64,000 nucleotides of DNA from Spirosoma fluviale. Lineage in GTDB: Bacteria > Bacteroidota > Bacteroidia > Cytophagales > Spirosomataceae. The translations under genes and the position numbers were made by a program. Shown here piece by piece: positions 1 to 9,318 of this stretch; position 1 is the stretch's first letter; every line of letters starts with the position of its first letter. Below the pieces are notes generated by a model that worked only from the letters and a program-made list of their open reading frames with translations, was not told the DNA's origin and made no database searches. The stretch covers positions 62,001 through 126,000 of the forward strand of contig CAMDJW010000001.1 in NCBI GenBank assembly GCA_945901025.1. The letters run 5' to 3'.

Positions 1-451
1 TTATAACCGCGAATTTCATTTGAAAAAATGCAAATAATGCAAATGGAATCGTAAATTTCAATTGGCCCGTACTTCCTAAAGATAACTTGTGATCAAATAC
101 TCCATTGAACATGAAAAATGTCCTAGGATCACCAATCCAACCACCCAAAGAGTCGCCAAAGGCTAAACTAAAACCAAAAACAATCCAAATAACAGAAATT
201 ACTCCCATGGCAATAAATGATTGCAACATAGTTGAAATAACGTTTTTGTGATTAACCATTCCACCATAAAAGTAAGCTAAGCCTGGTGTCATTAATAGAA
301 CTAATCCAGATGCTACGATCATCCAAGCGGTATCACCAGTGTCTAAACCTTCTGTTGGCATTACACCAGGTACACTAGTTAAAAATAAAGCGGCTACTGC
401 TATCGCGAGCAATACAAGTAGCGGGATCCATGTTGGTTTTTGTGTCGTCAT
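1..451 (-). CDS. amt: Ammonium transporter (Amt family), N-terminal part
   Basis: Inner-membrane channel for ammonium uptake. The gene is cut by the left window edge; only the first ~150 residues are visible (translated by me, absent from the ORF track). Reading the minus strand from ATG at 451 gives MTTQKPTWIPLL, a hydrophobic signal-like helix, then the Amt signature region DTAWMIVASGLVLLMTPGLA and the YGGMV motif, followed by SFIAMGVISVIWI and WIGDP. These match the start of Amt/Rh proteins (first helices and the extracytoplasmic loop). It lies 34 bp downstream of the porin gene on the same strand, so the two are probably co-transcribed. Function is confident; nitrogen control cannot be seen directly. 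Confidence 0.95.
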   Translation of the reverse strand, partial: MTTQKPTWIPLLVLLAIAVAALFLTSVPGVMPTEGLDTGDTAWMIVASGLVLLMTPGLAYFYGGMVNHKNVISTMLQSFIAMGVISVIWIVFGFSLAFGDSLGGWIGDPRTFFMFNGVFDHKLSLGSTGQLKFTIPFALFAFFQMKFAVI

Positions 452-485
452 GTTTACAAAAATTTAAATGTGAATAAATTGATTA

Positions 486-1622
486 TTAATATTTATAAAT
501 GAAGTGCAATCCTAATGTAGTTTGTGACTTTTGAGCTTTGCCATCTCCATCTGTAAATTGAGCGGTAGCATACGCATCGCTTCTTAATTCAGGCTTGATC
601 AATAAATGACCATTTGCGGCAGTGAAAGTAGCTGTCAATGTGAATGAAGAAACACTTGTTCCTTTTCCATCCGCATCTCTTAAGGCCCTTGCTCCAGAAG
701 TATTGTCAAAAACTTCATAACGACCACCTAAGCTAAAGCCATCAGTAAATGCGTAATTAGAATATAAAGCAACTCCACTCCAAGTTTTGCTATTTCCCAC
801 AGATCCACCCCCTTGAAAATCGCCAGTTTGTGATCCATAAGCTGCATTTACTCCTAATAAATATTTAGGTGAGATTTGATAAGAAGTAGTTAAATCAGTT
901 AAGCTATATGAACCTGAATCATCTTTTCCTGAGGCTAAAGGAGCTGATTCATTAGATGAAATACCATTAAAGTATACATTCCAACCCGATGCAGGCGATG
1001 TAAATACTTGATAGATAAATCCTTTAGAAGCATTATTATCATTTAAATTATCAACATTATTGACCAATCCAGCCATCGCCGCAAACTTATCACTAAAGGC
1101 ATAATTAGCCTTCACTCCAATGTGATAGAAAGGACCATTGTTGAACAAGTTCGATAATGAATAGTTGTAATTGACAGGAGCATCGATTACTTCATATCCA
1201 ATATGAGTACCAAATTGACCCGCCGTGAAAGTTAATTTATCACTCGCTTTCCAGTTGAAATATGCTTGCTTAATAGCTAAGGCGGTTGTCCCTTTACCTA
1301 AAGGTCCAATGGCATTTCCATACTGGCCCAAATCCGCATTAGGTCCGAAGGTCAAATCAACAACAACATCAGATGTTTTTGTACTGTACCCAAATTTTGT
1401 TTGAACAAGTCCCAATGAAAATTGACTCGACTTTTGATCGAACGCTCTTTCATAACCCGAAACTCCCAGATTACTTCTGTTGGTCGGACTGTTAAAGTTT
1501 AACATATAGTACGAATCTACGTAACCCGAAAATGTAAACTTAGGCGCTTCGGCTTCTTTTTCTTGGGAAAATCCACAAAAGGATACAAGGCCCAGAATTG
1601 CAGTAAAGATTGATTTTTTCAT
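486..1622 (-). CDS. Outer-membrane beta-barrel porin (OmpL-like, BBP2 type)
   Basis: 378 aa with a clear Sec signal peptide (MKKSIFTAILGLVSFCGFSQ) and then a protein made of alternating amphipathic strands rich in Gly, Asn, Tyr and Phe, ending in Tyr (HFIYKY), as outer-membrane barrels do. Motifs such as FSGYVDSYY near the mature N-terminus and QAYFNWKASDKLTFTAGQFGT resemble the putative beta-barrel porin-2 family of Bacteroidota. It is the first gene of a two-gene unit with amt. I infer that it provides outer-membrane passage for the ammonium transporter substrate or is co-regulated by nitrogen status; no direct evidence for substrate. Confidence 0.85.
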   Translation of the reverse strand: MKKSIFTAILGLVSFCGFSQEKEAEAPKFTFSGYVDSYYMLNFNSPTNRSNLGVSGYERAFDQKSSQFSLGLVQTKFGYSTKTSDVVVDLTFGPNADLGQYGNAIGPLGKGTTALAIKQAYFNWKASDKLTFTAGQFGTHIGYEVIDAPVNYNYSLSNLFNNGPFYHIGVKANYAFSDKFAAMAGLVNNVDNLNDNNASKGFIYQVFTSPASGWNVYFNGISSNESAPLASGKDDSGSYSLTDLTTSYQISPKYLLGVNAAYGSQTGDFQGGGSVGNSKTWSGVALYSNYAFTDGFSLGGRYEVFDNTSGARALRDADGKGTSVSSFTLTATFTAANGHLLIKPELRSDAYATAQFTDGDGKAQKSQTTLGLHFIYKY

Positions 1623-1900
1623 GAGGAGTAATTTTTAAGTGTGAATAAATGCTTGATTACGGAACAAATATTCATACAAAAAATATATAATGCAAGAATA
1701 ATAGAAAAAATTTTAACTTATTTTTCATCTTTTTACAAAATATATTAAAAAATAGGTCTTTTTAAAACCTATATTTAAAATAATTACAATTTTTAATAAA
1801 AATAAGGTTTTAATATAAACCTATCGTTTTGATTTCTTGAAATAATATAATTTTAATAAAAAAGATAGAATTTTTAGTTTTTGTATTTTTTGAACAAAAA
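1623..1900. other. AT-rich upstream region of porin-amt with two inverted repeats
   Basis: Non-coding stretch between the porin start and the ferredoxin terminator, almost all A and T. It holds two small inverted repeats, ATAGGT-N9-ACCTAT (1752-1772) and AGGTTT-N6-AAACCT (1805-1822). The sequence AAACCTAT occurs in both, with starts 52 bp apart. No reading frame of note. A porin promoter must lie here but I could not pick a clean -33/-7 pair. Confidence 0.5.
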
Positions 1901-1927
1901 AAAATAGCTCATTCACTGAGCTATTTT
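1896..1927 (-). terminator. Rho-independent terminator of the ferredoxin gene
   Basis: Perfect 10-bp stem AAAATAGCTC / GAGCTATTTT with a 7-nt loop (1901-1927). Read on the minus strand it is followed by a T run (A run on the plus strand just left of the stem). It sits ~57 bp after the ferredoxin stop codon and isolates that gene from the porin-amt unit. Confidence 0.85.
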
Positions 1928-1983
1928 AAAATTCAATACAATTGAATCAATATGTAAATGAATGCTAAGGATTCATTCTAAAT

Positions 1984-2331
1984 TTATTCGGCATGTAACC
2001 AAGATTTCTTTGCCATTAATGTTTCTTTATCTTCTACGTGGTCTGGATCAGGAACACAGCAATCGACCGGGCAAACGGCGGCGCATTGTGGCTCTTCATG
2101 AAAGCCAGTACACTCCGTACACTTATCAGGGACGATGTAATAAAACTCTTCTGAAACGGGTTGAATATTTGTTTTAGCGTCCATGGAACTTCCATCTTCT
2201 AGTTCTACTTCAGTCAATGAAGTTCCTCCAGCCCAGGTCCATTCGATCCCACCTTCATAAATTGCTGTATTTGGGCATTCTGGTTCGCAAGCCCCACAGT
2301 TAATGCATTCTTCTGTAATTATTATCGCCAT
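1984..2331 (-). CDS. 2[4Fe-4S] ferredoxin, Chromatium (Alvin) type
   Basis: Small soluble electron carrier, 115 aa. Cluster I ligands are in [12 protein letters not shown] (CxxCxxCxxxCP). Cluster II ligands are in [18 protein letters not shown], with an eight-residue spacer between the second and third Cys; this CxxC-x8-CxxxC pattern defines Alvin-type low-potential ferredoxins. A C-terminal extension follows ([15 protein letters not shown]). I chose the internal ATG giving MAIIITEEC because the family starts there; the ORF track adds MIV upstream (start 2340). It is divergent from the acyl-CoA reductase gene, with ~110 bp between, and has its own terminator. Redox partner unknown. Confidence 0.93.
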   Translation of the reverse strand: MAIIITEECINCGACEPECPNTAIYEGGIEWTWAGGTSLTEVELEDGSSMDAKTNIQPVSEEFYYIVPDKCTECTGFHEEPQCAAVCPVDCCVPDPDHVEDKETLMAKKSWLHAE

Positions 2332-2440
2332 AACAATCAATATATTTTGTGCAATTTACTAACATAATTTTGAATAGTATATAATTTATATGGACTAACA
2401 GAAAATTTTTCGACCTTTGTTTAGTAAAATTATGTAATAT

Positions 2441-3436
2441 ATGCCACAGGCTCAGTTTTTAGAACTTATTAAATTTCTTGATCAATATTTCTCCTCTGAA
2501 TCTAACAAGGAAAAAATAGAATTATTTATAGATAAAGCGATTAATGAAAATCCGTGGTTTACCGATTCCTTAGTTAAAAATTCTATGTCGGCCATAGGCC
2601 AACAGTTTTTTTCGGTCCCTGTATGGCAAGATTTTTTCGTCACACATCCGGAAAAAGCTAAATCAAAATTGCAAATAGGTTTAATCTTAGCTGGTAATCT
2701 CCCTGCTATTGGTATGCATGATGTTTTAATGGTTTTGGCTTCAGGCCAACAAGCTAACCTTAAATTGAGTTCTCAAGACAAACCATTGATGCAAATGTAT
2801 GTGACTGCCATAAAGGAATTTGATCCCAGCATCCCCATTGCATTTATTGAGCGATTACAAGGCATGGACGCAGTTATTGCCACAGGAAGTGATTTTTCTA
2901 GTGGATATTTTTCACAATACTTTTCGAATATCCCACATATTATTCGTAAAAATAGAAGTTCATTAGCAGTTTTACGAGGCACTGAATCAGTTAAGGAGTT
3001 TCAAGGTTTAGCCAAGGATATTTTTACTTATTATGGATTGGGCTGCCGAAATGTGTCAACTTTAGCAATACCCAAGGACTATGATTTAATTCCATTGTTT
3101 GATGTGTTATCGATGGAAGAGTGGGTTTTAAATCATTCTAAGTATGCTAATAATTTACAATATTACCGAACGCTGCATTTATTAAATCAGATTCCTCATT
3201 TTGACTTAGGGAATATTATTGTCACCGAAAACGAGGAATTAGTTTCGCCAGTAGGTGTTTTATACATTCATCGCTATGAAAATGAAAGTTCTTTGCAAAA
3301 GTGGATTTCCGAGAGAGAAGAAAAAATACAATGTAAAGTGGGTATTAATGTAGATTTTGGTCAGAGTCAACAACCTGCTTTAGACGATTTCGCTGATGGA
3401 ATTAACACCTATGATTTTTTAGTCAATTTGGTATAA
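2441..3436 (+). CDS. LuxC-like acyl-CoA reductase
   Basis: 331 aa, related to the LuxC/acyl-CoA reductase family, which reduces fatty acyl-CoA (or acyl-protein) to aldehyde with NADPH using an aldehyde-dehydrogenase fold. Visible hallmarks are the nucleotide-binding region AGNLPAIGMHDVLMVLASG and the probable catalytic Cys in GLGCRNVSTL (about residue 202). It is shorter than LuxC of luminous bacteria but typical of the Bacteroidota form. No signal peptide, so cytoplasmic. Its last 28 bp overlap the 3' end of the convergent PAP2 gene. A fatty-aldehyde role is inferred from the family; luminescence is not implied. Confidence 0.8.
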   Translation: MPQAQFLELIKFLDQYFSSESNKEKIELFIDKAINENPWFTDSLVKNSMSAIGQQFFSVPVWQDFFVTHPEKAKSKLQIGLILAGNLPAIGMHDVLMVLASGQQANLKLSSQDKPLMQMYVTAIKEFDPSIPIAFIERLQGMDAVIATGSDFSSGYFSQYFSNIPHIIRKNRSSLAVLRGTESVKEFQGLAKDIFTYYGLGCRNVSTLAIPKDYDLIPLFDVLSMEEWVLNHSKYANNLQYYRTLHLLNQIPHFDLGNIIVTENEELVSPVGVLYIHRYENESSLQKWISEREEKIQCKVGINVDFGQSQQPALDDFADGINTYDFLVNLV

Positions 3437-3954
3437 GCTTGAAATAAAGTCCAAGCACCTAAGCCACCGACGATTGCACCTATGATTACATCTAAAGGAT
3501 AGTGCGCGCCTAGATAGATACGACTATAGGCAATTAATGTGGCCCAAATCAATAGTAATAATCCGAACGGTTTATTTTTAGTGATTAAAATAAATCCGAT
3601 TGCCACGGCAAATGCATTGGCTGAATGTGATGAACAGAATCCGTATAAGCCACCGCAACCGGCTGGTAAATGTATCCAAGATTGAAATGCCTCGACATGA
3701 CAAGGCCTTAAACGTTTGAATAAAGGCTTAAAAATACTTGAACTCACTTGGTCAGCGACAATGACCGTCGAAATTAAATATAGAATAGTTTTCCAAACCT
3801 GAGATTTATACTCTTTGTATAAGAGATAGATCAAAAAAGCATATGAGGGAATCCAGGTTAATTTTCCTGAAATAATGACCATCGGCTGATCTAGCCAAGG
3901 TTTATGGGCCTGATGAATGAGTTGAAATAAATCACTATCCCAAGTTGGAAACAT
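3409..3954 (-). CDS. PAP2-family membrane phosphatase
   Basis: 181 aa integral membrane protein with several hydrophobic helices. All three phosphatase motifs of the PAP2 superfamily are present: KPLFKRLRP (KxxxxxxRP), CSSHSANAF (the SxH of motif 2) and SRIYLGAHYPLD (SRxxxxxHxxxD). Likely substrates are lipid phosphates such as undecaprenyl diphosphate or phosphatidic acid; which one cannot be told. It lies 3 bp downstream of trpS on the same strand and probably shares its transcript. Its 3' end overlaps the acyl-CoA reductase gene. Confidence 0.92.
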   Translation of the reverse strand: MFPTWDSDLFQLIHQAHKPWLDQPMVIISGKLTWIPSYAFLIYLLYKEYKSQVWKTILYLISTVIVADQVSSSIFKPLFKRLRPCHVEAFQSWIHLPAGCGGLYGFCSSHSANAFAVAIGFILITKNKPFGLLLLIWATLIAYSRIYLGAHYPLDVIIGAIVGGLGAWTLFQAYTKLTKKS

Positions 3955-3957
3955 GTT

Positions 3958-4929
3958 TTAAAATTTAAATTCAGCCCTAATTCTTGCAATTGTTGCCTCA
4001 GCTATAGGTTTAACTTTCTTTTCGCCAATCTGTAATTTGTCTTCAATCAGCTCTGGATGTGCCATATAGAAATCAAATTTTTCTCTAGCTTCTTTGAAAT
4101 AATGGAGCATTAATTCAAATAAAGCTTGCTTAGCATGTCCGTACCCATACCCTCCCGCTAAATAATTAGCACGCATTTCTGCTACTTCAGATTTGCTCGC
4201 CATCAGTTGGTATAATCTAAATGTTATATCATTCTCTGGATCTTTCGGATCTTCTAAAGCCGTTGTATCCGTTATAATTTTTTTAATTTGTTTCAGGAGC
4301 TCCTTTTCAGGTAAAAAGATATCTAGGTAATTATTCAATGACTTACTCATCTTTGCCCCATCAATGCCTGGTATAGTCATCACCTCTTCATTAATCCGAG
4401 CTTCTGGAAGAACAAAAATATCTTTGTTGTATTTCTTATTGACCGAATTGGCGATATCTCGAGTCATTTCAATATGCTGTCTTTGATCTTTTCCTACTGG
4501 GATAATTTGGGCATTGTACAAAACGATGTCAGCTGCTTGTAAAACCGGATATGTAAATAAACCCGCATTGACATCAGATAATTTTTCTGCTTTGTCCTTA
4601 AAACTATGTGCGTTGGCCAACATAGGAAACGGTGTAAAGCAGTTTAAATACCACATTAATTCTGTGTGATATGGGGCTAATTTCGATTGTCGATAGAAAT
4701 AATTCTTTTCTGTATCAAAACCAAAGGCTAACCAGGCCGCTGCGATAGATAGTGTGTTATTACGTATACTTTCTCCCTCTTTTAAGGATGTTAGCGTGTG
4801 AAGGTCAGCAATAAATAAAAACGAATCGTTACCAGGCTGTTTAGATAGTTCTATCGCTGGAATAATCGCACCTAAAATATTTCCTAAATGGGGTTTTCCA
4901 GAAGCCTGTATGCCCGTTAAAATACGCAT
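3958..4929 (-). CDS. trpS: Tryptophan--tRNA ligase
   Basis: Charges tRNA-Trp. 323 aa, normal length for bacterial TrpRS. The class I signatures are clear: HLGN (HIGH motif) in TGIQASGKPHLGNILGA at the N-terminus and KMSKS in GIDGAKMSKSLNNY around residue 190. Also seen are QAADIVLYNAQIIPVGKDQ and the GDQxxH-like QRQHIEMTRDIA. First gene of a two-gene minus-strand unit with the PAP2 phosphatase. Start ATG at 4929 gives MRILTGIQ, as in homologues. Confidence 0.98.
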   Translation of the reverse strand: MRILTGIQASGKPHLGNILGAIIPAIELSKQPGNDSFLFIADLHTLTSLKEGESIRNNTLSIAAAWLAFGFDTEKNYFYRQSKLAPYHTELMWYLNCFTPFPMLANAHSFKDKAEKLSDVNAGLFTYPVLQAADIVLYNAQIIPVGKDQRQHIEMTRDIANSVNKKYNKDIFVLPEARINEEVMTIPGIDGAKMSKSLNNYLDIFLPEKELLKQIKKIITDTTALEDPKDPENDITFRLYQLMASKSEVAEMRANYLAGGYGYGHAKQALFELMLHYFKEAREKFDFYMAHPELIEDKLQIGEKKVKPIAEATIARIRAEFKF

Positions 4930-4992
4930 AGCTTATTTAAATAATTTATACAAAAATCAATAAAATAGACCAAAACTCCAAGCGAATTCTTC

Positions 4993-5023
4993 TTGGGCAT
5001 TCAAGCAAAATTTACTAATTTCG
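4993..5023 (+). promoter_or_regulatory. Candidate promoter for the DUF2461 gene and dnaE
   Basis: TTG (4993-4995), 20-nt spacer, then TAATTTCG (5016-5023), one base from the Bacteroidota -7 consensus TAnnTTTG. It lies 25 bp upstream of the DUF2461 ATG and is divergent from trpS. Confidence 0.5.
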
Positions 5024-5047
5024 TTTTAACGATCTCATCTATTTTCA

Positions 5048-5731
5048 ATGTCACTCACCCCCAGCCTTTTGACGTTTTTATTGGATTTAAAAGCCAACAA
5101 TTCACGAGAATGGTTTGGTGCTAATAAAGAGGTTTATACAGATTTGAAAATGAAATTTGAAGAATTCGTATCCAAACTTATTTTAGAATTTGGGGAATTT
5201 GAGAATTTAGACGGAGTACAAGTTAAAAATTGTACCTATCGGATTAATCGAGATGTCCGATTTTCTAAAAATAAAGATCCTTATAAAACTTGGTTTTCAG
5301 CGAGTTTTTCTGAAGGAGGTCGTAAATCGGGGTTTATGGACTATTATTTGCATATTGAGCCTAAGGGTAAATCTTTTGTAGGCGGTGGCATGTATAATCC
5401 AAGTCCAGAACAATTAGCTAAATATCGACAGGAAATAGATTACAATGCGGATGGTTTACGAAAAATTATTAACCAAAAGCAATTTGTCCAAAGTTATGGA
5501 AAGGCACAAGGTGAAAGTTTGAAAAATATACCCAAGGGCTTTGATGCATTACATCCTGACGCAGATTTACTTAAGGTAAAAACGATGTTTTTTTGGCATC
5601 ATTTTACCGATGTTGAGGTGACTTCCTCTGAGTTTGTTCATTTAGTCATTGAAAAGGCAAAAGTTATCAAACCCTATTTAGATTTCTTGAACGCCACTTT
5701 TTTTGATAAAGAACCTTTTATAAAAGTTTAG
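5048..5731 (+). CDS. DUF2461 (TIGR02453) family protein
   Basis: 227 aa, recognisable as the widespread DUF2461/TIGR02453 family by LKANNSREWFGANKEVY near the N-terminus, CTYRINRDVRFSKNKDPYKTW in the middle and GGGMYNPSPEQL. No catalytic chemistry is established for this family. Soluble, no signal peptide. It ends 6 bp before dnaE on the same strand and probably shares its transcript. Function unknown. Confidence 0.9.
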   Translation: MSLTPSLLTFLLDLKANNSREWFGANKEVYTDLKMKFEEFVSKLILEFGEFENLDGVQVKNCTYRINRDVRFSKNKDPYKTWFSASFSEGGRKSGFMDYYLHIEPKGKSFVGGGMYNPSPEQLAKYRQEIDYNADGLRKIINQKQFVQSYGKAQGESLKNIPKGFDALHPDADLLKVKTMFFWHHFTDVEVTSSEFVHLVIEKAKVIKPYLDFLNATFFDKEPFIKV

Positions 5732-5737
5732 TCTTAT

Positions 5738-8700
5738 ATGCAATTTTCCCACTTACATAATCATTCCCAATTTTCTTTACTAGATGGCGCGTCGAAGATT
5801 TCTTCTATGTTTAAAAAAGCAAAGGAAGATAATATGCCTGCCGTGGCTATTACAGATCATGGAAATATGTTTGGGGTTTTTCAATTTGTGGCTGAGGCGG
5901 GAAAGCATGGAGTAAAGCCAATCGTAGGTTGTGAATTTTATTTGGTGACCGACCGGCATAAACAAGTTTTTACCAAAGAGTTAAAGGATAAAAGGTATCA
6001 TCAATTATTCTTAGCTAAGAATCCAGAAGGATATCAAAATCTGATCAAATTATGCTCATTAGGTTTTATGGAGGGTATGTATTCAAAATACCCCAGAATC
6101 GATAAGGAGTTAGTATTAAAATACCATAAAGGGCTTATTGCAACGACCTGTTGCTTAGGAGCTAGTGTTCCTCAAGCCATCTTACGTTCTGGAGAGGATG
6201 AAGCCGAAAAGGAATTTAAATGGTGGTTAGATTTGTTTGGTGAAGATTACTATGTGGAAGTTCAAAACCATCACATACCTGAGCAGCAAGTTGTTAACGA
6301 GGTTTTGTTGCGGTTTGCGAAGAAGTATAATGTTAAAGTTATTGCTTCCAATGATAGTCACTATTTGGATCAAAAAGATGCAAATGCGCACGACATTTTG
6401 TTGTGCATCAATACAGGTGAGAAACAAAGTACGCCAAGTTATAAAGACATAGAGGGTGATTTTGATATGAAAGGCAAGCGTTTTGCTTTTTATAATGATC
6501 AATTTTATTTTAAGACTACTCAGGAAATGACTGACCTTTGGTCACACATACCTGAGGCCATTGACAACACCAATGAAATTGTGGGCAAGGTTGAAATTCT
6601 TGAATTAAAAAAAGATGTATTATTACCCAATTTTACCATTCCCTCCACTTTTTTAAGTCAAGATGATTTCTTGGAACATTTGACAATGGTTGGGGCTAAA
6701 AAGAGGTATGTTGATATTTCAATTGTTGTCGAGGATCGGATTAAATTTGAATTACATACGATTAGAACCATGGGATTTGCTGGTTATTTTCTAATCGTAG
6801 CTGATTTCATTAATGCCGGAAAGGATTTAGGAGTTTACGTAGGTCCCGGTAGAGGTAGTGCTGCGGGATCTGTGGTAGCTTATTGTTTGGGAATTACGAA
6901 TATAGATCCAATTAAATACAATTTACTTTTTGAACGTTTTTTAAACACGGATCGTAAATCACTTCCCGATATTGATACGGATTTTGATGATGAAGGCCGA
7001 CAAAAGGTAATTGACTATGTAGTTGAAAAATATGGTCGAAATCAAGTGGCCCATATTGCGACCTACGGCACGATGGCGGCAAAAATGTCTTTGAAAGATG
7101 TGGCACGCGTATTAGACTTGCCTTTGTCTGAGTCGAATGCCTTGGCTAAATTAGTCCCAGAAAGACCTAAAATTACATTAGAGCGTATATTCAATGCCTC
7201 ATTGACCGGAGATGGTAGTTTAGCAGATCGAGAAAATTTAAGTTCGGATGAATTAGAGCAGGTAAAGCAATTGAGGCAAATAAAATCTTCAGGTGGCTTA
7301 CCTTCAAGAGTTATTGAATCAGCCATGATTTTGGAGGGTTCTGTCAGAGGTACCGGAATACATGCGGCAGGTATCATTATCGCTCCTCATGATTTAACTG
7401 ATATCATGCCTGTGGCAACCTCCAAGGATGTTAGTTTATTGATTACTCAGTTTGATGGTTCAGTGATTGAAAATGCGGGAGTTATTAAAATGGACTTTTT
7501 GGGGTTAAAGACTTTGTCGATCTTAAAAGAGTCGATTCGATTAATTGAGCAAAATCATAAAATTACCATTGACTTAGATGCTATACCATTAGATGATGCG
7601 CTCACCTTTGAAATGTATCAAAGGGGTGAAACCAATGCTACTTTCCAGTTTGAATCGGCGGGTATGCAAAAGCATTTAAGGGACCTAAAACCAGATCAGT
7701 TTTCAGATTTAATTGCCATGAATGCGCTATTTAGGCCAGGTCCTATGGTGTATATTCCTAATTACATTGCTAGGAAACATGGTCGGGAGAAAATTGAATA
7801 TGACGTTCCCGAAATGGAGGAATATTTGAGTGATACGTATGGCATTACGGTTTATCAGGAGCAAGTAATGCAATTATCCCAAAAATTGGCCAATTTCACT
7901 AAAGGTGATGCCGATGTTTTGCGGAAGGCTATGGGTAAAAAAGATAAGCCTACCATCGATAAAATGAAGGGTAAGTTTATTGACGGCGGACTTTCGAATT
8001 CACACTCTCCAGATAAATTAGAGAAGATATGGTCAGATTGGGAATCATTTGCCGAATATGCATTTAATAAATCTCATTCTACTTGCTATGGTTTAGTCGC
8101 TTATCAAACAGGGTATTTAAAAGCCAATTATGCCCCAGAATATATGTCGGCTGTATTATCTAACTCCTTAGGCAATATTGAGAAGATTACATTTTTCATG
8201 GATGAATGTAAACGTATGGGATTAAGTTTATTGGTTCCTGATGTGAACGAATCCTCACGATCATTTGCTGTCAATAAAAAAGGTCAAATCAGGTTTGGTT
8301 TAGGAGCAATTAAAGGCGTGGGTGAAGCGGCAGTCGATTCTATAGTAATAGAAAGACAAGCGAGAGGTGAATATAAAGATATATTTGATTTTGTGGCTCG
8401 AATCAATAGCCGTCAGGTCAATAGAAGATGTTTGGAATCCTTGGCTTTAGCTGGTGCCTTTGACTGTTTTAGTGATATTCAAAGGTCACAATTTTTTGCG
8501 ACCGACAATGAAGGAATTACATTTATCGAAAAGATTGTGCGTTATTCTGCTAAAATTTCTGAGTTGAAAGCAGCCGCCACGCAATCCTTGTTTGGTGAGC
8601 TCGGAGCGGGTACAGGAAATGATATATCGATGCCTAAAATTCCTGTAACAGAGCCTTGGTCAGTGATGGAGCAATTGAAAAATGAGAAAGAGGTGGTTGG

Positions 8701-9301
8701 TGTTTACATTTCAGGACATCCTTTGGATGAATATAAAATTGAAATCCAGAATTTTTGCAATTCTAATTCGGGTTTATTAGAATCTAGGCCAAACATTGTT
8801 CAGTCTTTTGCGGGAATTGTCACCAAAATTAATGTTAGGACTTCTGCGAATGGAAATCAGTTCATGATTTTTACACTAGAAGATTATGCCGGAAATTATG
8901 AATTTGCTTTGTTTGCCAAAGATTTTATCCAATTTGAAAGGTTTATAGCCCAAGATCGTTTGTTATATATTCAAGGATCTTATCAATTAAAAAATAAGCA
9001 TACAGATCAAATGGTATTTAAAATTCAATCGATTGAGTTGTTGACCGAGTTGTTAGAAGAGCGTACTAAAGAACTTAGGTTGCGTTTAAATTTATTGCAT
9101 TTGAATTTAGAGACGGTCGATTATCTGGAAGATTTATTTGATCAATATAAAGGGAACAAAAAAGTCATTTTAGAAGTTTATGATGAACAAGATCGAATTC
9201 AATTAGATTTTCTGTCTAGAAAAGTTCAATTAACGATAAGTAAAGCGTTAGTTATGGATTTAAGTAAGGTAGAAAATATAGGTTTTAAATTAATTATTTA
9301 A
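5738..9301 (+). CDS. dnaE: DNA polymerase III alpha subunit
   Basis: Replicative C-family DNA polymerase, 1187 aa. The N-terminal PHP domain (first ~280 residues) retains the metal-site motifs HLHNHSQFSLLDG, ITDHGNMFG, GCEFYL, QNHHIPEQ and NDSHYLDQKDANAHD. Metal ligands therefore look intact, in contrast to E. coli DnaE where several are lost. The palm holds the catalytic aspartates in PDIDTDFDDEGRQ and DFLGLKTLSIL; GPGRGSAAGS and FNKSHSTCYG are also diagnostic. An OB fold (IVTKINVRTSANGNQF) and a C-terminal domain follow. An intact PHP site suggests possible built-in proofreading (inference). Downstream is trxA. Confidence 0.98.
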   Translation: MQFSHLHNHSQFSLLDGASKISSMFKKAKEDNMPAVAITDHGNMFGVFQFVAEAGKHGVKPIVGCEFYLVTDRHKQVFTKELKDKRYHQLFLAKNPEGYQNLIKLCSLGFMEGMYSKYPRIDKELVLKYHKGLIATTCCLGASVPQAILRSGEDEAEKEFKWWLDLFGEDYYVEVQNHHIPEQQVVNEVLLRFAKKYNVKVIASNDSHYLDQKDANAHDILLCINTGEKQSTPSYKDIEGDFDMKGKRFAFYNDQFYFKTTQEMTDLWSHIPEAIDNTNEIVGKVEILELKKDVLLPNFTIPSTFLSQDDFLEHLTMVGAKKRYVDISIVVEDRIKFELHTIRTMGFAGYFLIVADFINAGKDLGVYVGPGRGSAAGSVVAYCLGITNIDPIKYNLLFERFLNTDRKSLPDIDTDFDDEGRQKVIDYVVEKYGRNQVAHIATYGTMAAKMSLKDVARVLDLPLSESNALAKLVPERPKITLERIFNASLTGDGSLADRENLSSDELEQVKQLRQIKSSGGLPSRVIESAMILEGSVRGTGIHAAGIIIAPHDLTDIMPVATSKDVSLLITQFDGSVIENAGVIKMDFLGLKTLSILKESIRLIEQNHKITIDLDAIPLDDALTFEMYQRGETNATFQFESAGMQKHLRDLKPDQFSDLIAMNALFRPGPMVYIPNYIARKHGREKIEYDVPEMEEYLSDTYGITVYQEQVMQLSQKLANFTKGDADVLRKAMGKKDKPTIDKMKGKFIDGGLSNSHSPDKLEKIWSDWESFAEYAFNKSHSTCYGLVAYQTGYLKANYAPEYMSAVLSNSLGNIEKITFFMDECKRMGLSLLVPDVNESSRSFAVNKKGQIRFGLGAIKGVGEAAVDSIVIERQARGEYKDIFDFVARINSRQVNRRCLESLALAGAFDCFSDIQRSQFFATDNEGITFIEKIVRYSAKISELKAAATQSLFGELGAGTGNDISMPKIPVTEPWSVMEQLKNEKEVVGVYISGHPLDEYKIEIQNFCNSNSGLLESRPNIVQSFAGIVTKINVRTSANGNQFMIFTLEDYAGNYEFALFAKDFIQFERFIAQDRLLYIQGSYQLKNKHTDQMVFKIQSIELLTELLEERTKELRLRLNLLHLNLETVDYLEDLFDQYKGNKKVILEVYDEQDRIQLDFLSRKVQLTISKALVMDLSKVENIGFKLII

Positions 9302-9318
9302 TTTTTTTTGATGAACGA

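Noticed and set aside
1962-2177. 71-aa plus-strand ORF opposite the ferredoxin
   Set aside because: Antisense shadow of the Cys-rich ferredoxin gene.
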